From Erysipelotrichaceae bacterium (GTDB lineage: Bacteria; Bacillota_I; Bacilli_A; Erysipelotrichales; Erysipelotrichaceae), in the NCBI GenBank assembly GCA_017428765.1, contig JAFRQF010000004.1, forward strand, positions 1-64,000: a DNA stretch of 64,000 nt, read 5' to 3'. Of this stretch, positions 37,411-46,930 are shown piece by piece. The translations under genes and the position numbers were made by a program. Each line of letters begins with the position of its first letter. Position 1 is the first letter of the stretch. Below the pieces are notes generated by a model, which searched no databases, was not told the origin of the DNA, and saw only the letters and a program-made list of their open reading frames with translations.

Positions 37411-38787
37411 TCACTCAGTCAGCAGCTTTCTTGTCTTCCACTTGCCGCTGAGGAAGTATAAGACCGTGATGATCGCATTAGGCAGTCTTGAAGTTGCCAC
37501 GCCGATCCACAATCCTTCGTAACCCATGCCCAGGATATTGGCGAAGAAATAACTGAAGCCGATCTTACAGATGAGTCCATCCAGCAGTCCTAAGATGAAG
37601 CCCATCTCGACGAAACCGCATCCTGTGACCATCGCCTGGAAGGAACCGGTAATGGCCGAGATCAGAAAATGCAGTACGAAGATCTTCAGATAGACAGCGC
37701 CAAGATCGATGACTTCGGGATCCTTGGAAAACAAGGAGAAGATCGGTTTTGGTATCGTTACGCACAGGATGCTGATAAGGATCGCTGCTGTAAATGCTGA
37801 GGCAAAGGTATATAAGGTCGTCTTTCTTGAACGTTCGATATCCTTTGCGCCGAGACACTGGCCGATCATCGATGCGGATGCCGTGTCGACGCCGCTGATG
37901 AAGACTTCCAGGAACTTCTGCAGCTTGTTGCCGACAGAGTTGGTTGCGGATACGACCATACCGTACGCGTTAGCGGACTTGTTGACCCAGATCATGCCGA
38001 AGCGTACGCACAAGCTGCGGAAGACCTGCGGGATGCCGAGTTTCACAAGAACGGAAAGGATCGCGAAGTCGATCCTGAAATAGGATAAGGAAATTTCAAA
38101 TCCGAAGTGTTCCTTGTTTTTCCATAAGGAATAAAAGGCTGCCGCGAAGGAAGCAAACTGGGAAACGACCGTAGCGATCGCCGTACCGGCAGCTTCCAGC
38201 CGGAAGAAGGCGACCAGGATGACGTCCAGGATGATATTCGTGCTGGCGGCGACCAGGATATAGTACAAAGGCTTTTTGGATTCGCCCATGCCCCTCAGTA
38301 CTCCGCAGACGGAGTTGTATCCGAATATGAAAGGATAGCCGATCGCCGTGATGATCATGTAGGCTCTTGCCTGTCCCAGAGCTTCGAAAGGGCACTTTAA
38401 CCAGGCTAAGATCGGGTCGCAGAAAAGGATCGCTGCCACGCCAAGGATCGCCGAAAGACCCAAACAGAAAGAAAGAAGGGTCCCGATGGCTCTTTTGGCT
38501 TTGGTTTTTTCGCCTGCTCCGACCAGCTGAGCGATATAGATCTGTCCGGCCATAGAAAAACCGGAAGCGATCGGCATGACGAGATCGGCGATCTCTCCGC
38601 CCGTATTGACGCCGACCGTGCCGATGTTACCGACATACTCTTTGATGACGATCAGATCGATCAGAGAGTAAGCCTGCTGGATCAGATTGGTCAGAACGAT
38701 CGGGATCGCAAATAGCAGTAATGTTTGTAATATCGGGCCTACAGTCAGGTCGGATCCTACTTTTTTGCTTTTTACAGATGTTTCCAT
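37411..38787 (-). CDS. MATE family efflux protein
   Basis: A 458-residue twelve-span MATE protein with the repeat signatures FAIPIVLTNLIQQAYSLID near residue 27 and SMIGQCLGAKDIERSRKTT near 305. The ATG at 38787 with GAGG upstream is preferred over an in-frame TTG at 38793. It is divergent from the PTS-type regulator at 38927, with the shared 140-base gap holding the promoters (TTGACA and TATGAT on the minus strand with poor spacing). It might export a by-product of the adjacent sugar system. Confidence 0.87.
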   Translation of the reverse strand: METSVKSKKVGSDLTVGPILQTLLLFAIPIVLTNLIQQAYSLIDLIVIKEYVGNIGTVGVNTGGEIADLVMPIASGFSMAGQIYIAQLVGAGEKTKAKRAIGTLLSFCLGLSAILGVAAILFCDPILAWLKCPFEALGQARAYMIITAIGYPFIFGYNSVCGVLRGMGESKKPLYYILVAASTNIILDVILVAFFRLEAAGTAIATVVSQFASFAAAFYSLWKNKEHFGFEISLSYFRIDFAILSVLVKLGIPQVFRSLCVRFGMIWVNKSANAYGMVVSATNSVGNKLQKFLEVFISGVDTASASMIGQCLGAKDIERSRKTTLYTFASAFTAAILISILCVTIPKPIFSLFSKDPEVIDLGAVYLKIFVLHFLISAITGSFQAMVTGCGFVEMGFILGLLDGLICKIGFSYFFANILGMGYEGLWIGVATSRLPNAIITVLYFLSGKWKTRKLLTE

Positions 38788-38926
38788 AGGCAATACCTCT
38801 TCGCGCTAATCATACACAACACTGTCAAGTCATACAGTTCCAAATGTTACTCCTATATAAGGCAGTTTCTGATCAGTACAGACCCTTATTAATAAAGACA
38901 GCTGTGATATCATTAAAGCAGTTGAT

Positions 38927-40840
38927 ATGGTCTCTCATACAGGCTTTAAGATTCTGATAAAACTCATTGAGAACGATGGTCTGGCCAGCGGTGCTTTTCT
39001 GTCTGAAAGCTGCAATCTTTCCATCAATACGATCCGTAATGAGATCGATAAACTGAATGAGGATCTGAAAAAATATAATAGTTCCATCACTTCTCATATC
39101 GCCAATGGTTACCGTCTGATCGTGAAAGATCAGGAAAAGCTGAATGATATGGTGAAACAGCATAGGCGTTTTTCTTATCTCAATATCTCAGAGAATACGA
39201 TCGCCTATCACCTGATCCGCGAACTGCTGTCGACCAACCGGTATCTTGGCATCGAGGATCTCATGGACGAGCTTTACTGTTCCCGTTCGACGATCGTCAG
39301 GATCCTGGATAAGGCGAAGAAGTATCTGGAGCAGTACGACCTGAAGATCATCAATAAGAAGAACCATGGCTTGCAGATCGAAGGGAGCGAGTGGAACAAG
39401 CGCCTGTGTCTGATCAAGCAGGAAAAGATCAAACGTCACGATGAGAACGAATACGACAATGAAGGAAACTTCGATGCGATGTTTCTTTTGAATACGGATT
39501 ACAGGCGCAGCATACGTAAGATCATCATAAACCGTTTTGCCAAAGAGGCATCCTTCTTCCTGCCGCAGATCGGCCTTCCGGAAGTTTTCAATATGGCCAT
39601 ACTCAATCACACCAGGAAACAATACCTGAATGATTACGAGCCGATCTTACAGATGAATGACATTCCGACTTTGGACCTCGCTTACAAGATCTACAGTGAT
39701 CTGCCTCAGGAGATGAAAGATTCCTGGAGCGACAATGAGATAAAGATCTTTGCCGCTTTGATCGCATCCATTGCGTATCCCAACAAGGTATTTCTGGAAG
39801 AAAAAGGGCTTCTGGAGCCTTATCTGAAAGAAAGCGGAGAAGTCGTTTCTTATATAAGGCAGTACTTTGAACTTCCGGAAGTTTTTGATGAGCTTTTTCA
39901 TGAGAATATGGCATCTTACCTGTTCCGTCTGCAGCAGCAGCTTCGTTTTTCCAAGTCCAATGACAGCGAACATCTTTCGGAAAGTTTTTCGAAAGGTATC
40001 GTCAGTGCTGATATCTGTTCCTGTCTGGGCCTGTGGTATTATGAAAAATACGGCGTCCTTCTGAGTGGGGAACTTTTAGCACCGGCATACTACATCATCA
40101 ATCGTGTATTGGCCATGAACAGGACGTTTTATCATCCGTTTGAAGCTGTTGTGATGTCCCGATATGGCCTGTATTATGCGCAGAATATCGCGGAACGATT
40201 GAAGATGCAATACCCGGAATATATCAAGGGAGTCGACTGTACGGAACTGTGTTATCTCGATGATTATGACTGGGAAAGCAAGGAAATTCTGTTTTCGGAT
40301 CTGTTTTTCAATTCGCTTCCTACCAGGCCTCCCAAGATCATGACGATCCCGATCGGTTCCTTACATGATCCGGACCTCTTCGGCCACTTTGATGCCTATC
40401 TGAAACAATACATCCTTCTGGATGCCTTGGAACTGTTCCCCAAGGAATATCTCAGATACACGTTTGCGGCTTCCATGGAAGAGATCTATGACGAGATCTA
40501 TGATATCTGCAACGATGAAGTGGGTGATAAGGAAAGGTTCATCAGAGATCTGCGGCTGCACGGACAGATGACCGGAAACAAGAGAGTGAAGGGCATTGTC
40601 TGTCTTTCGAACTGCGCTCTGCGGACAAAGGAAGCGATGTTTTCCGTGGTCGTAAGCCAGAAGCCGATCCTTTGCGACGATGCGCCATCTTCCGTCTTTA
40701 TCTTTTATTCCTATGGAAACGGAAGCGTTAGGAACCGCTATCTGATCAGCTGGCTGATACAGCGCTTCTACAATAAGAGCGAAGATTATCTCAATACGAT
40801 GTTTCAAAGACCTTACCAGTCTCTCAGCGAAGAACTGTGA
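38927..40840 (+). CDS. PRD-containing transcriptional regulator (BglG/LicR/MtlR type)
   Basis: A 637-residue protein. The start holds two helix-turn-helix domains (GFKILIKLIENDGLASGAFL, then LGIEDLMDELYCSRSTIVRI near residue 105). A middle PRD-like helical region spans about 190-400, and the C-terminal part resembles EIIB- and EIIA-like domains with weak conservation. PTS components phosphorylate such proteins to switch sugar operons. It lies upstream of the deacetylase and mannose-type PTS genes, which it probably controls. TATCAT 14 bases before the ATG leaves a leader of about 7 bases with no ribosome binding site. Confidence 0.78.
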   Translation: MVSHTGFKILIKLIENDGLASGAFLSESCNLSINTIRNEIDKLNEDLKKYNSSITSHIANGYRLIVKDQEKLNDMVKQHRRFSYLNISENTIAYHLIRELLSTNRYLGIEDLMDELYCSRSTIVRILDKAKKYLEQYDLKIINKKNHGLQIEGSEWNKRLCLIKQEKIKRHDENEYDNEGNFDAMFLLNTDYRRSIRKIIINRFAKEASFFLPQIGLPEVFNMAILNHTRKQYLNDYEPILQMNDIPTLDLAYKIYSDLPQEMKDSWSDNEIKIFAALIASIAYPNKVFLEEKGLLEPYLKESGEVVSYIRQYFELPEVFDELFHENMASYLFRLQQQLRFSKSNDSEHLSESFSKGIVSADICSCLGLWYYEKYGVLLSGELLAPAYYIINRVLAMNRTFYHPFEAVVMSRYGLYYAQNIAERLKMQYPEYIKGVDCTELCYLDDYDWESKEILFSDLFFNSLPTRPPKIMTIPIGSLHDPDLFGHFDAYLKQYILLDALELFPKEYLRYTFAASMEEIYDEIYDICNDEVGDKERFIRDLRLHGQMTGNKRVKGIVCLSNCALRTKEAMFSVVVSQKPILCDDAPSSVFIFYSYGNGSVRNRYLISWLIQRFYNKSEDYLNTMFQRPYQSLSEEL

Positions 40841-40932
40841 TAATAACTCATTTTCTGATCAAATATGACTCCATTTTGTGAATTTTTCGTATGCCTTGGA
40901 TGTCATAAACTGATGATAAGAGAGGTGACTGT

Positions 40933-41823
40933 ATGAGAAAAAGATTGATTTTCAGAGGCGATGATGTGGGCTATACCAAAACATACAACGACGGTATCTT
41001 CAAAGGGATCGATGAGGGGATCATCACGGATGCGGAATATATGCTCGATTCGCCGGGCACGATCGATGCCCTTCAAAGGCTGAAAGAAAGGCCGTGGATC
41101 TCTGTCGGCTGGCACCGCCACCTGTGGAATTATCCGGTACTTCCGAAAGAGGAAGTGCCTTCTCTTGTCGATGAAGAAGGAAGATTCAAATGGCGCCACA
41201 AACAGCCGGGCAGGATGGTCGAAGCTACCTACGAAGACTGCTACAAGGAATTCATGGCAGAAGCTGAGCTGAGCTATCAGATCCTGGGAAGATATCCGGA
41301 TACGGCCACGATCCGCAATTCCGACCTTCCTTTGGAGAAGGCGTTTGCGGATGTCGTAAAGGAACTTCACATCGTTCATAATATTGAGACCTTCAGGCCG
41401 GGTTCCTTTAAGGCTGAACATCAGAAAGGGGAACCGATCCCTTGTTCGATGAAGCTTTTCAACGGTCAGATCATCGATGAGACTTACAACAACTGGCACG
41501 ACAAGTGTGACTTCGATCTCAAGACATATTCGGAGTATAAGCCGGAAGAATACACGTTCCGCCATCATTGGGAATCTGAAGACGAGATCATCTATGGCGG
41601 CGGCGGACATCCGGGGTATCTGGATGATTTCATCCTTTCCGAATCCCGTTCCAATATCTACAGAGTCAGGGAATTGCAAGCCTGTCTCTCCAAGGAAGTC
41701 AGACAGTGGATCATAGACAATCAGATCGAACTGATCAATGTCAGAGATGCCTTATACGGGACGAATGAATATCAGATGCATCTGAAGTACATCGGCTCCG
41801 ATCTCTATATGCTGGAGAAATAA
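40933..41823 (+). CDS. ChbG/HpnK (YdjC)-family carbohydrate deacetylase
   Basis: A 296-residue YdjC-type deacetylase. The catalytic Asp pair is D10/D11 in RGDDVGYT and metal-binding histidines appear in GWHRHLW near residue 55 and in later His motifs. Relatives remove an acetyl group from chitooligosaccharide phosphates (ChbG). Here it precedes the mannose-type PTS, so it probably deacetylates the phosphorylated amino sugar or disaccharide taken up. Its stop is one base from the metallo-beta-lactamase-fold gene. RBS AGAGGTG. Confidence 0.85.
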   Translation: MRKRLIFRGDDVGYTKTYNDGIFKGIDEGIITDAEYMLDSPGTIDALQRLKERPWISVGWHRHLWNYPVLPKEEVPSLVDEEGRFKWRHKQPGRMVEATYEDCYKEFMAEAELSYQILGRYPDTATIRNSDLPLEKAFADVVKELHIVHNIETFRPGSFKAEHQKGEPIPCSMKLFNGQIIDETYNNWHDKCDFDLKTYSEYKPEEYTFRHHWESEDEIIYGGGGHPGYLDDFILSESRSNIYRVRELQACLSKEVRQWIIDNQIELINVRDALYGTNEYQMHLKYIGSDLYMLEK

Positions 41824-41824
41824 G

Positions 41825-42844
41825 ATGCCGGGAAATCTGAAGAACACCAAACCGAACCGCTATATCAAGTCGGATCTCAAGAGTCACAAGATCATCTGGG
41901 AAGCGGAGCATCCCTGCCGCTGGCCGTATATGAAGATCTTAAGGGAGTTTTCGACCTTAAAAGAATTTTATCCTGACATCGATCCTTATGTTGAGGCATA
42001 CAAGATGCGTGACAACATGTGGGCGATCTTTGAAGAGTCCATGGACGGGGTCGGCGATGTATGGATGTATCTGATCGACGGTCCTGAGAAGGCGATGCTG
42101 ATCGATACGGGTTTCGGCGTTGGCGATCTTAAAGGTCTGGTGGAAAAACTGGTCGGCAAGAAGGAACTGATCGTTGCAAATACCCACCATCACTTCGATC
42201 ATGCCTATGGAAATTCACAGTTTGGCAAAGTCTATTGTCATGAGGCGGAAGTGCCGCAGATGTTAAAGACCGTGGATCCGCACATCTGGGATTATCTCTA
42301 TGATCATGAGACGAGAAAGGGCATCTATACGGATTTCGATGTCGATGACATCGTGCCGTTTGAACCGGTGGAAGTCATCGGTGTGAAAGCCAATCATATC
42401 TTCGATCTGGGAGACGGATATGAAGTGGAACTCATTCCGTTAGTCGGTCATACGGCCGGCATGAGCGGATATCTGGATAAGCACAATCATGTCTTGATCG
42501 CCGGAGACATCACCGGTGTGGGCAAGCCAAAACCGGGAGATACCCATCCGGAAAACTGCACGGTAGAGGCATTGCATGACTGCTTTGAGGCGATATGGAA
42601 ACGTCACGATGAATTTGACGGCGTCTTCCCGGGACACGGTGCCCTGGATCAGACCAATGTAATGATTAAGTATCATCTCGATGCGACCGAAAGGATACTG
42701 AAGGACCCTGAATCTTACGATGAAATCGGTGAGATCATCCGTCCTTCCGGACCGGTAAAGGTCTGCAAGAAGTATGTCCAGCAGGGTACCGCGATACGCT
42801 ATGATCTGAACAGTGTCTATAAAAAGGATGCCGTGAAGGATTAA
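41825..42844 (+). CDS. Metallo-beta-lactamase-fold hydrolase
   Basis: A 339-residue MBL-fold protein. The metal motif THHHFDH lies near residue 121, further ligands are in VGHTAGMSG near 206, AGDITG near 224 and PGHGALD near 274. The N-terminal 75 residues are an extension before the fold. The family is broad (lactonases, thioesterases, nucleases). Between a sugar deacetylase and a PTS a lactonase or acyl-hydrolase role is plausible but unproven. Confidence 0.8.
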   Translation: MPGNLKNTKPNRYIKSDLKSHKIIWEAEHPCRWPYMKILREFSTLKEFYPDIDPYVEAYKMRDNMWAIFEESMDGVGDVWMYLIDGPEKAMLIDTGFGVGDLKGLVEKLVGKKELIVANTHHHFDHAYGNSQFGKVYCHEAEVPQMLKTVDPHIWDYLYDHETRKGIYTDFDVDDIVPFEPVEVIGVKANHIFDLGDGYEVELIPLVGHTAGMSGYLDKHNHVLIAGDITGVGKPKPGDTHPENCTVEALHDCFEAIWKRHDEFDGVFPGHGALDQTNVMIKYHLDATERILKDPESYDEIGEIIRPSGPVKVCKKYVQQGTAIRYDLNSVYKKDAVKD

Positions 42845-42870
42845 AAGGATTTCAAAATTATGATTCGAAT

Positions 42871-42906
42871 AGGATGCAATTTTTGAACAATTGCATCCTT
42901 TTTATC
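42871..42906 (+). terminator. Intrinsic terminator before the PTS operon
   Basis: AGGATGCAA pairs with TTGCATCCT, followed by TTTTTATC. The PTS genes therefore need their own promoter; TTATAGAAT at 42908-42916 is a candidate -10. Confidence 0.8.
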
Positions 42907-42962
42907 TTTATAGAATGAAATCGTAAGAAATCAATCTGTCAGGTATTGAAAGGAGAAAACAT

Positions 42963-43454
42963 ATGATTGTTCAACTCAGATTGGATGAAAGACTGATCCA
43001 TGGACAGATCACGACAGCCTGGTCAAAGTTTCTGACTGTCAATGCGATCGTCGTTGCCAACGACAAGCTCTTCAATAATGATCTGGCGAAAAAGACATTG
43101 CTGATGTCCGCTCCTGCCGGTATCAAAGTCACCGTCCGTACGATTCAGGGAACGATCGACCTGTTGTCGGATCCGCGCAGTGAAAAGATGCGTATCCTGA
43201 TCATCGTCGATAATCCGAAAGATGCTCTGACTCTTGCGGAAGAACTTGATATCAAGGAAGTCAACTGCGGAAACTACGTCAAGAAAAAATCAGAAAACAA
43301 AGTCGAGATCGCACCGACGCTGCGTGCCGATCCGGAGGATCTGGAGATCTTCCGCAAGCTCGCTGCCAGCAACCGCCACGTGTTCTGCCAGCTGATCCCG
43401 ACGTATGCGGCTACCGAATTAAGCGATAACCTTAATAAATTAGGGGATAAATAA
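42963..43454 (+). CDS. PTS mannose-family subunit IIB
   Basis: A 163-residue EIIB-Man with the active histidine in DERLIHGQITTAW (His14). It shares family motifs with the IIB at 7882 but differs widely elsewhere. It transfers phosphate from the IIA at 45209 to the sugar. RBS AAAGGAG at about 42949. It is the first gene of a IIB-IIC-IID-IIA set. Confidence 0.93.
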   Translation: MIVQLRLDERLIHGQITTAWSKFLTVNAIVVANDKLFNNDLAKKTLLMSAPAGIKVTVRTIQGTIDLLSDPRSEKMRILIIVDNPKDALTLAEELDIKEVNCGNYVKKKSENKVEIAPTLRADPEDLEIFRKLAASNRHVFCQLIPTYAATELSDNLNKLGDK

Positions 43455-43474
43455 AGAAAGGAGACTCAATTATT

Positions 43475-44260
43475 ATGGGAAATGCATTATTGATCGCGTT
43501 CTCCAGGTACATCTGCCAGATGGTCGATAACTGGATGGGATGGCAGGTCCTGACCCGTCCGCTCGTTATCGGTACGATCACCGGATTGCTTTGCGGAGAC
43601 ATCAAGACAGGCGTCATCATCGGCGCAGAACTGGAAGCTGTTTATATGGGTATGTCACCGATCGGCGGCGAACAGCCATCCGATCCGGCGAGTGCAACCG
43701 TCCTTTGTGTCGGCTTCGTCGTACTTGACCACGCTGACATGGCTACAGGCCTGGCACTTGCCGTTACAGCCGGTATCCTGATCAACAACCTGAAACCTCT
43801 GACCAACGCTCTTCCGATCATGGTCCATCCGTGGTTCGTCAAGACAGCCAAAGAGGGCAATATCAAGAAGTTCTACCTGGGTATGTGGGTACAGAACCTC
43901 ATCCTGCCTTTAGTCCAGGCTTTGGTCGTATTCTTCGTTGCCTTAGGCGGTTCCGTCGCTCTGACAAACGTCATCAACAACCTGCCTCCGTTCATCATGA
44001 AGGGTCTGAATGCCGCTTCCGGTGTCATGATCGCATTAGGTCTTTGTCTGACGACACAGGCGATCTGGAACGGTGCTACGACTGTCGTATTCATCCTGTT
44101 CGGTTTCGTTCTGACTAAATATCTGAGCTTAGGCACGCTGCCTGTAGCTCTGATCGGTTTCACGATCACATTCGTTTACTTCGTTGTTGTTAAGAAGATC
44201 AATGATGCAAAGATCTCTTCAGCAGCGGAGAGTGAAGGAGGAGATGACTTCTATGGCTAA
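43475..44260 (+). CDS. PTS mannose-family subunit IIC
   Basis: A 261-residue seven-span EIIC-Man protein with the conserved TRPLVIGTITGLLCGDIKTG near residue 29 and GAELEAVYMGMSPIGG near 50. It forms the sugar channel with IID. An AAAGGAG lies upstream. Its last codons overlap the IID start by 8 bases. Confidence 0.93.
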   Translation: MGNALLIAFSRYICQMVDNWMGWQVLTRPLVIGTITGLLCGDIKTGVIIGAELEAVYMGMSPIGGEQPSDPASATVLCVGFVVLDHADMATGLALAVTAGILINNLKPLTNALPIMVHPWFVKTAKEGNIKKFYLGMWVQNLILPLVQALVVFFVALGGSVALTNVINNLPPFIMKGLNAASGVMIALGLCLTTQAIWNGATTVVFILFGFVLTKYLSLGTLPVALIGFTITFVYFVVVKKINDAKISSAAESEGGDDFYG

Positions 44261-45077
44261 AATGACATTCACACCTGAAGAAAATAAGATGCTGAACAAA
44301 GCCTGGTTCCTGTCATGGAGCACGAACATGGCTTCCAGCAGAGTTTCTCAGCAATCAAAATGTTTCGCTATGACGATGACTCCGGCTTTGGATCTGTTCT
44401 ATGGCGATGATGAGGCATCCAAACAGAAAGTATTCGAAAGACATGCATTGGAGTTCTTCAATACACACAATGTCATGCTGAGCTTAGTCGCAGGTATTGC
44501 GATCGCTCTTGAAAAGAAGAACGCCGAAGATAAAGAAAACGACATCGGCGATACGATCTCGACTCTGAAGGCTTCCCTGATGGGCCCGACAGCCGGTATC
44601 GGCGATTCCTTATTCTTCAACGTATTCAGAGTCATCATTGCCGGTATTTCGATCGGCATGGCTTCCGAAGGTTCGATCCTCGGTGTCCTGTTCTTCATGA
44701 TCTTCTATGGTGGCGGTCTGTATCTGTTCAAGTGGATCGCTATCAGAGCCGGTTACTTCTATGGTGAAGAACTGATCTCCAAAGCTTACAGCACAGGCAT
44801 CATTCCTCTGATCACTGAAGCGGCTGGCATCCTTGGTGCCATCATGGTCGGCGCTCTGGTCGCATCCAACGTCAATCTGAAGATCGCTTTGCAGCCAAAC
44901 ATCAATAATGCTGTTGTCGATCTGCAGGGAATCTTAGATTCCATCATGCCGGGTCTGCTTGGCTTGTTAGTATTCTTCTGGTGCTTCTCTCGTGTCCAGA
45001 AGGGCTGGAGCATCCTTAAGGTCACCTGGTGTCTGCTCATCGGCGGTATCGTATTAGCCTTCTTAGGCATCGTATAA
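44253..45077 (+). CDS. PTS mannose-family subunit IID
   Basis: A 274-residue EIID-Man protein with the N-terminal soluble half and the typical LMGPTAGIGDSLFF motif near residue 107. The ATG at 44253 (MAKMTF) is preferred: AAGGAGG at 44235-44241 is 11 bases upstream, and the in-frame ATG at 44244 is too close to it. The gene ends at a strong terminator, so IIA is expressed from a separate or attenuated transcript. Confidence 0.92.
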   Translation: MAKMTFTPEENKMLNKAWFLSWSTNMASSRVSQQSKCFAMTMTPALDLFYGDDEASKQKVFERHALEFFNTHNVMLSLVAGIAIALEKKNAEDKENDIGDTISTLKASLMGPTAGIGDSLFFNVFRVIIAGISIGMASEGSILGVLFFMIFYGGGLYLFKWIAIRAGYFYGEELISKAYSTGIIPLITEAAGILGAIMVGALVASNVNLKIALQPNINNAVVDLQGILDSIMPGLLGLLVFFWCFSRVQKGWSILKVTWCLLIGGIVLAFLGIV

Positions 45078-45095
45078 AGCTTGCAGATTTCCCCT

Positions 45096-45126
45096 CCCTC
45101 CGCTTCGGCGGAGGGTTTTTATATTT
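45096..45126 (+). terminator. Intrinsic terminator after IID
   Basis: CCCTCCGC and GCGGAGGG enclose a TTCG tetraloop, followed by TTTTTATATTTT. Confidence 0.9.
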
Positions 45127-45208
45127 TGCTTCCTTATGCGTTGAAAATCTGAATGATATACCGGGTATTCGAAAAATATACTGGAATCATAGGAAACGAG
45201 GTGTAAAA

Positions 45209-45628
45209 ATGAAAGGTATCATATTGCTCAGCCACGGTCCTCTGGCCGAAGGCATGTATGAAACGACGAAATGGTTTATGGGTGAAGATATCCCGCAGTA
45301 TACCTATCTGTGTCTGGAGGCTTCGGAATCTCCCGAAGGATTCGATGAACGTATCAAAGAAAAGATCAAGGAAGTCGAAACGGGCGAAGGGGTCATACTG
45401 ATCGCTGACCTTCTGGGCGGTACGCCTTTCAACAGAGCCTCTTTGCAGATCGAAAGCGATAAGACCGACCTTTTTGCCGGTATGAACCTGGCAATGGTCT
45501 TACAGCTGTTGGGGAACCGTCTTTCCGATAACTATGATTTTGATGAACTGGAGAATGTTGCAAAACAAGGCGTCTCGTATTTCAGACCGTCAGCGGATGG
45601 GCCGACTGATGAAGATTTTTTCATCTGA
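45209..45628 (+). CDS. PTS mannose-family subunit IIA
   Basis: A 139-residue EIIA-Man protein with the phosphohistidine in LLSHGPLAEG (His9) and LLGGTPFNRAS near residue 74. GAGGTG precedes the ATG at 45209; upstream in-frame ATGs from 45029 fall inside IID and are rejected. It completes the PTS started at 42963. TTGAAA at 45143 is a possible -35 but no good -10 partner was seen. Confidence 0.92.
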   Translation: MKGIILLSHGPLAEGMYETTKWFMGEDIPQYTYLCLEASESPEGFDERIKEKIKEVETGEGVILIADLLGGTPFNRASLQIESDKTDLFAGMNLAMVLQLLGNRLSDNYDFDELENVAKQGVSYFRPSADGPTDEDFFI

Positions 45629-45639
45629 AGGAGGAAACT

Positions 45640-46272
45640 ATGAGACCTGCATTAGTAGTACTTGTCATCCTTATCGTTCTTCTGCTTGCTGTGGAAGTCA
45701 TGATCAAGCTTCTGGCAAAAAAATACATGGATCAGATGGCGGAATGTCTGTATAAAAAGGATCTTGCAGCATTCGATGCTCTGACCGGCAAAAAACTCGT
45801 TCAGCTTACTGTACCGCCATTTAATTTCCATTACATGAGGCTGCAGCGTTATTACATGGTAAACGATGATAAGAATATTGAGAAGATCTTTGAAATGTTC
45901 GATCAGGTTAAGCTGAATGGGCAGCAGAAAACAGAGGTCCTGGTCAACGGCTTTCAGTATTATCTGAATAAGAAAAACAAAGAAAAAGCTTCATCTTATC
46001 TTGAAAAACTGAAAAACACGAATATCGAACAGCAGGTAATTACGAATTATGAACGTCTGATCAGAGTATTCATCAATGATGACACAAGCCTTCTGGAAAC
46101 TCTTTTAGAGGAAACGGAAGGTTTGGAAGACAGATATAAAGGAAACAATGAGTATATGATCGCCAGGATCTATCAGAATCTGCATAAAAAGGATCTTGCG
46201 AAAGAGTATCAGAAAAGAGCTGAACAGCATACCAGACAGTTCAACGAAGAATTAAATAAAACAAAGGAATAA
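45640..46272 (+). CDS. Hypothetical membrane-anchored helical-repeat protein
   Basis: A 210-residue protein with one N-terminal span (VVLVILIVLLLAVEVMIKLL) and a soluble, strongly helical, charged remainder that looks like short TPR-type repeats (YYMVNDDKNIEKIFEMF, YLNKKNKEKASSYLEKL, IYQNLHKKDLAKEYQKRA). No family recognised. It sits between PTS IIA and a nitroreductase with good ribosome binding sites, so it is co-expressed. A scaffold or assembly role is only a guess. Confidence 0.6.
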   Translation: MRPALVVLVILIVLLLAVEVMIKLLAKKYMDQMAECLYKKDLAAFDALTGKKLVQLTVPPFNFHYMRLQRYYMVNDDKNIEKIFEMFDQVKLNGQQKTEVLVNGFQYYLNKKNKEKASSYLEKLKNTNIEQQVITNYERLIRVFINDDTSLLETLLEETEGLEDRYKGNNEYMIARIYQNLHKKDLAKEYQKRAEQHTRQFNEELNKTKE

Positions 46273-46276
46273 ACAT

Positions 46277-46801
46277 ATGAATCAGACCATCAACGATATC
46301 CTTCAAAGAAGAAGCATCAAAAAATACAACGAAAGAAAAGTATCTGAAGAAGATCTCGATACGATCCTTGAATGCGGTTTATATGCTCCAAGCGGTTCCA
46401 ACAAACAAAGTGCCATCATGTGGGCGATAGAAGATAAGGAACTGATACGCAAACTCGAGATGATGAATGCGAAAGTCGTCGGAAACGATCCGGAGAGATC
46501 ACATAATTTCTATGGCGCATCAGTGATCATCATCGTGCTTGCAGATCAAAAGGCGTCGACCAATGTCTATGACGGAAGCCTCGTAATGGCTAATCTTATG
46601 CTGGCGGCAAAGGCTCTGGATATCGGCTCCTGCTGGATCAATCGTTCCAAACAGATGTTCGAAACTCAGGAAGGGAAAGCTCTGTTGGAAGAACACGGCA
46701 TCGAAGGTGACTATGAAGGCATTGGCATCTGTCTGCTGGGCTATTATGATGAGGAGCCTTCCGCTAAGCCCCGCAGGGAAAACAGGATATTTAAGAACTG
46801 A
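46277..46801 (+). CDS. Nitroreductase family protein
   Basis: A 174-residue flavoprotein of the nitroreductase fold. It shows the N-terminal RRSIKKYNERKVSEEDLD, GLYAPSGSNKQSA (FMN-binding) near residue 36, and the GSCWINRS loop near 116. Short members like this reduce nitro or quinone compounds or act in flavin chemistry using NAD(P)H. It follows the helical-repeat gene by four bases and is followed by a terminator. Confidence 0.87.
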   Translation: MNQTINDILQRRSIKKYNERKVSEEDLDTILECGLYAPSGSNKQSAIMWAIEDKELIRKLEMMNAKVVGNDPERSHNFYGASVIIIVLADQKASTNVYDGSLVMANLMLAAKALDIGSCWINRSKQMFETQEGKALLEEHGIEGDYEGIGICLLGYYDEEPSAKPRRENRIFKN

Positions 46802-46818
46802 AAAGATCAAAACGAGTA

Positions 46819-46850
46819 AAGGCAACGTCAGAAATGATGTTGTCTTTTTT
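46819..46850 (+). terminator. Intrinsic terminator after the nitroreductase gene
   Basis: GGCAACGTC pairs with GATGTTGTC (one wobble) around AGAAAT, followed by six T. Confidence 0.7.
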
Positions 46851-46930
46851 GAAGAACGCCATGCAGAGATAAGGGCGTATTGTGACTCTTGCAGAGGTAT
46901 AATGAGGGTAAGGAAGGAAGGGCAGATAAT

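Noticed and set aside
45143..45200. A sigma-54 (-24/-12) promoter for PTS IIA
   Set aside because: The GG and GC elements with the required spacing are not present, and the regulator at 38927 lacks the sigma-54 activator ATPase domain of LevR.
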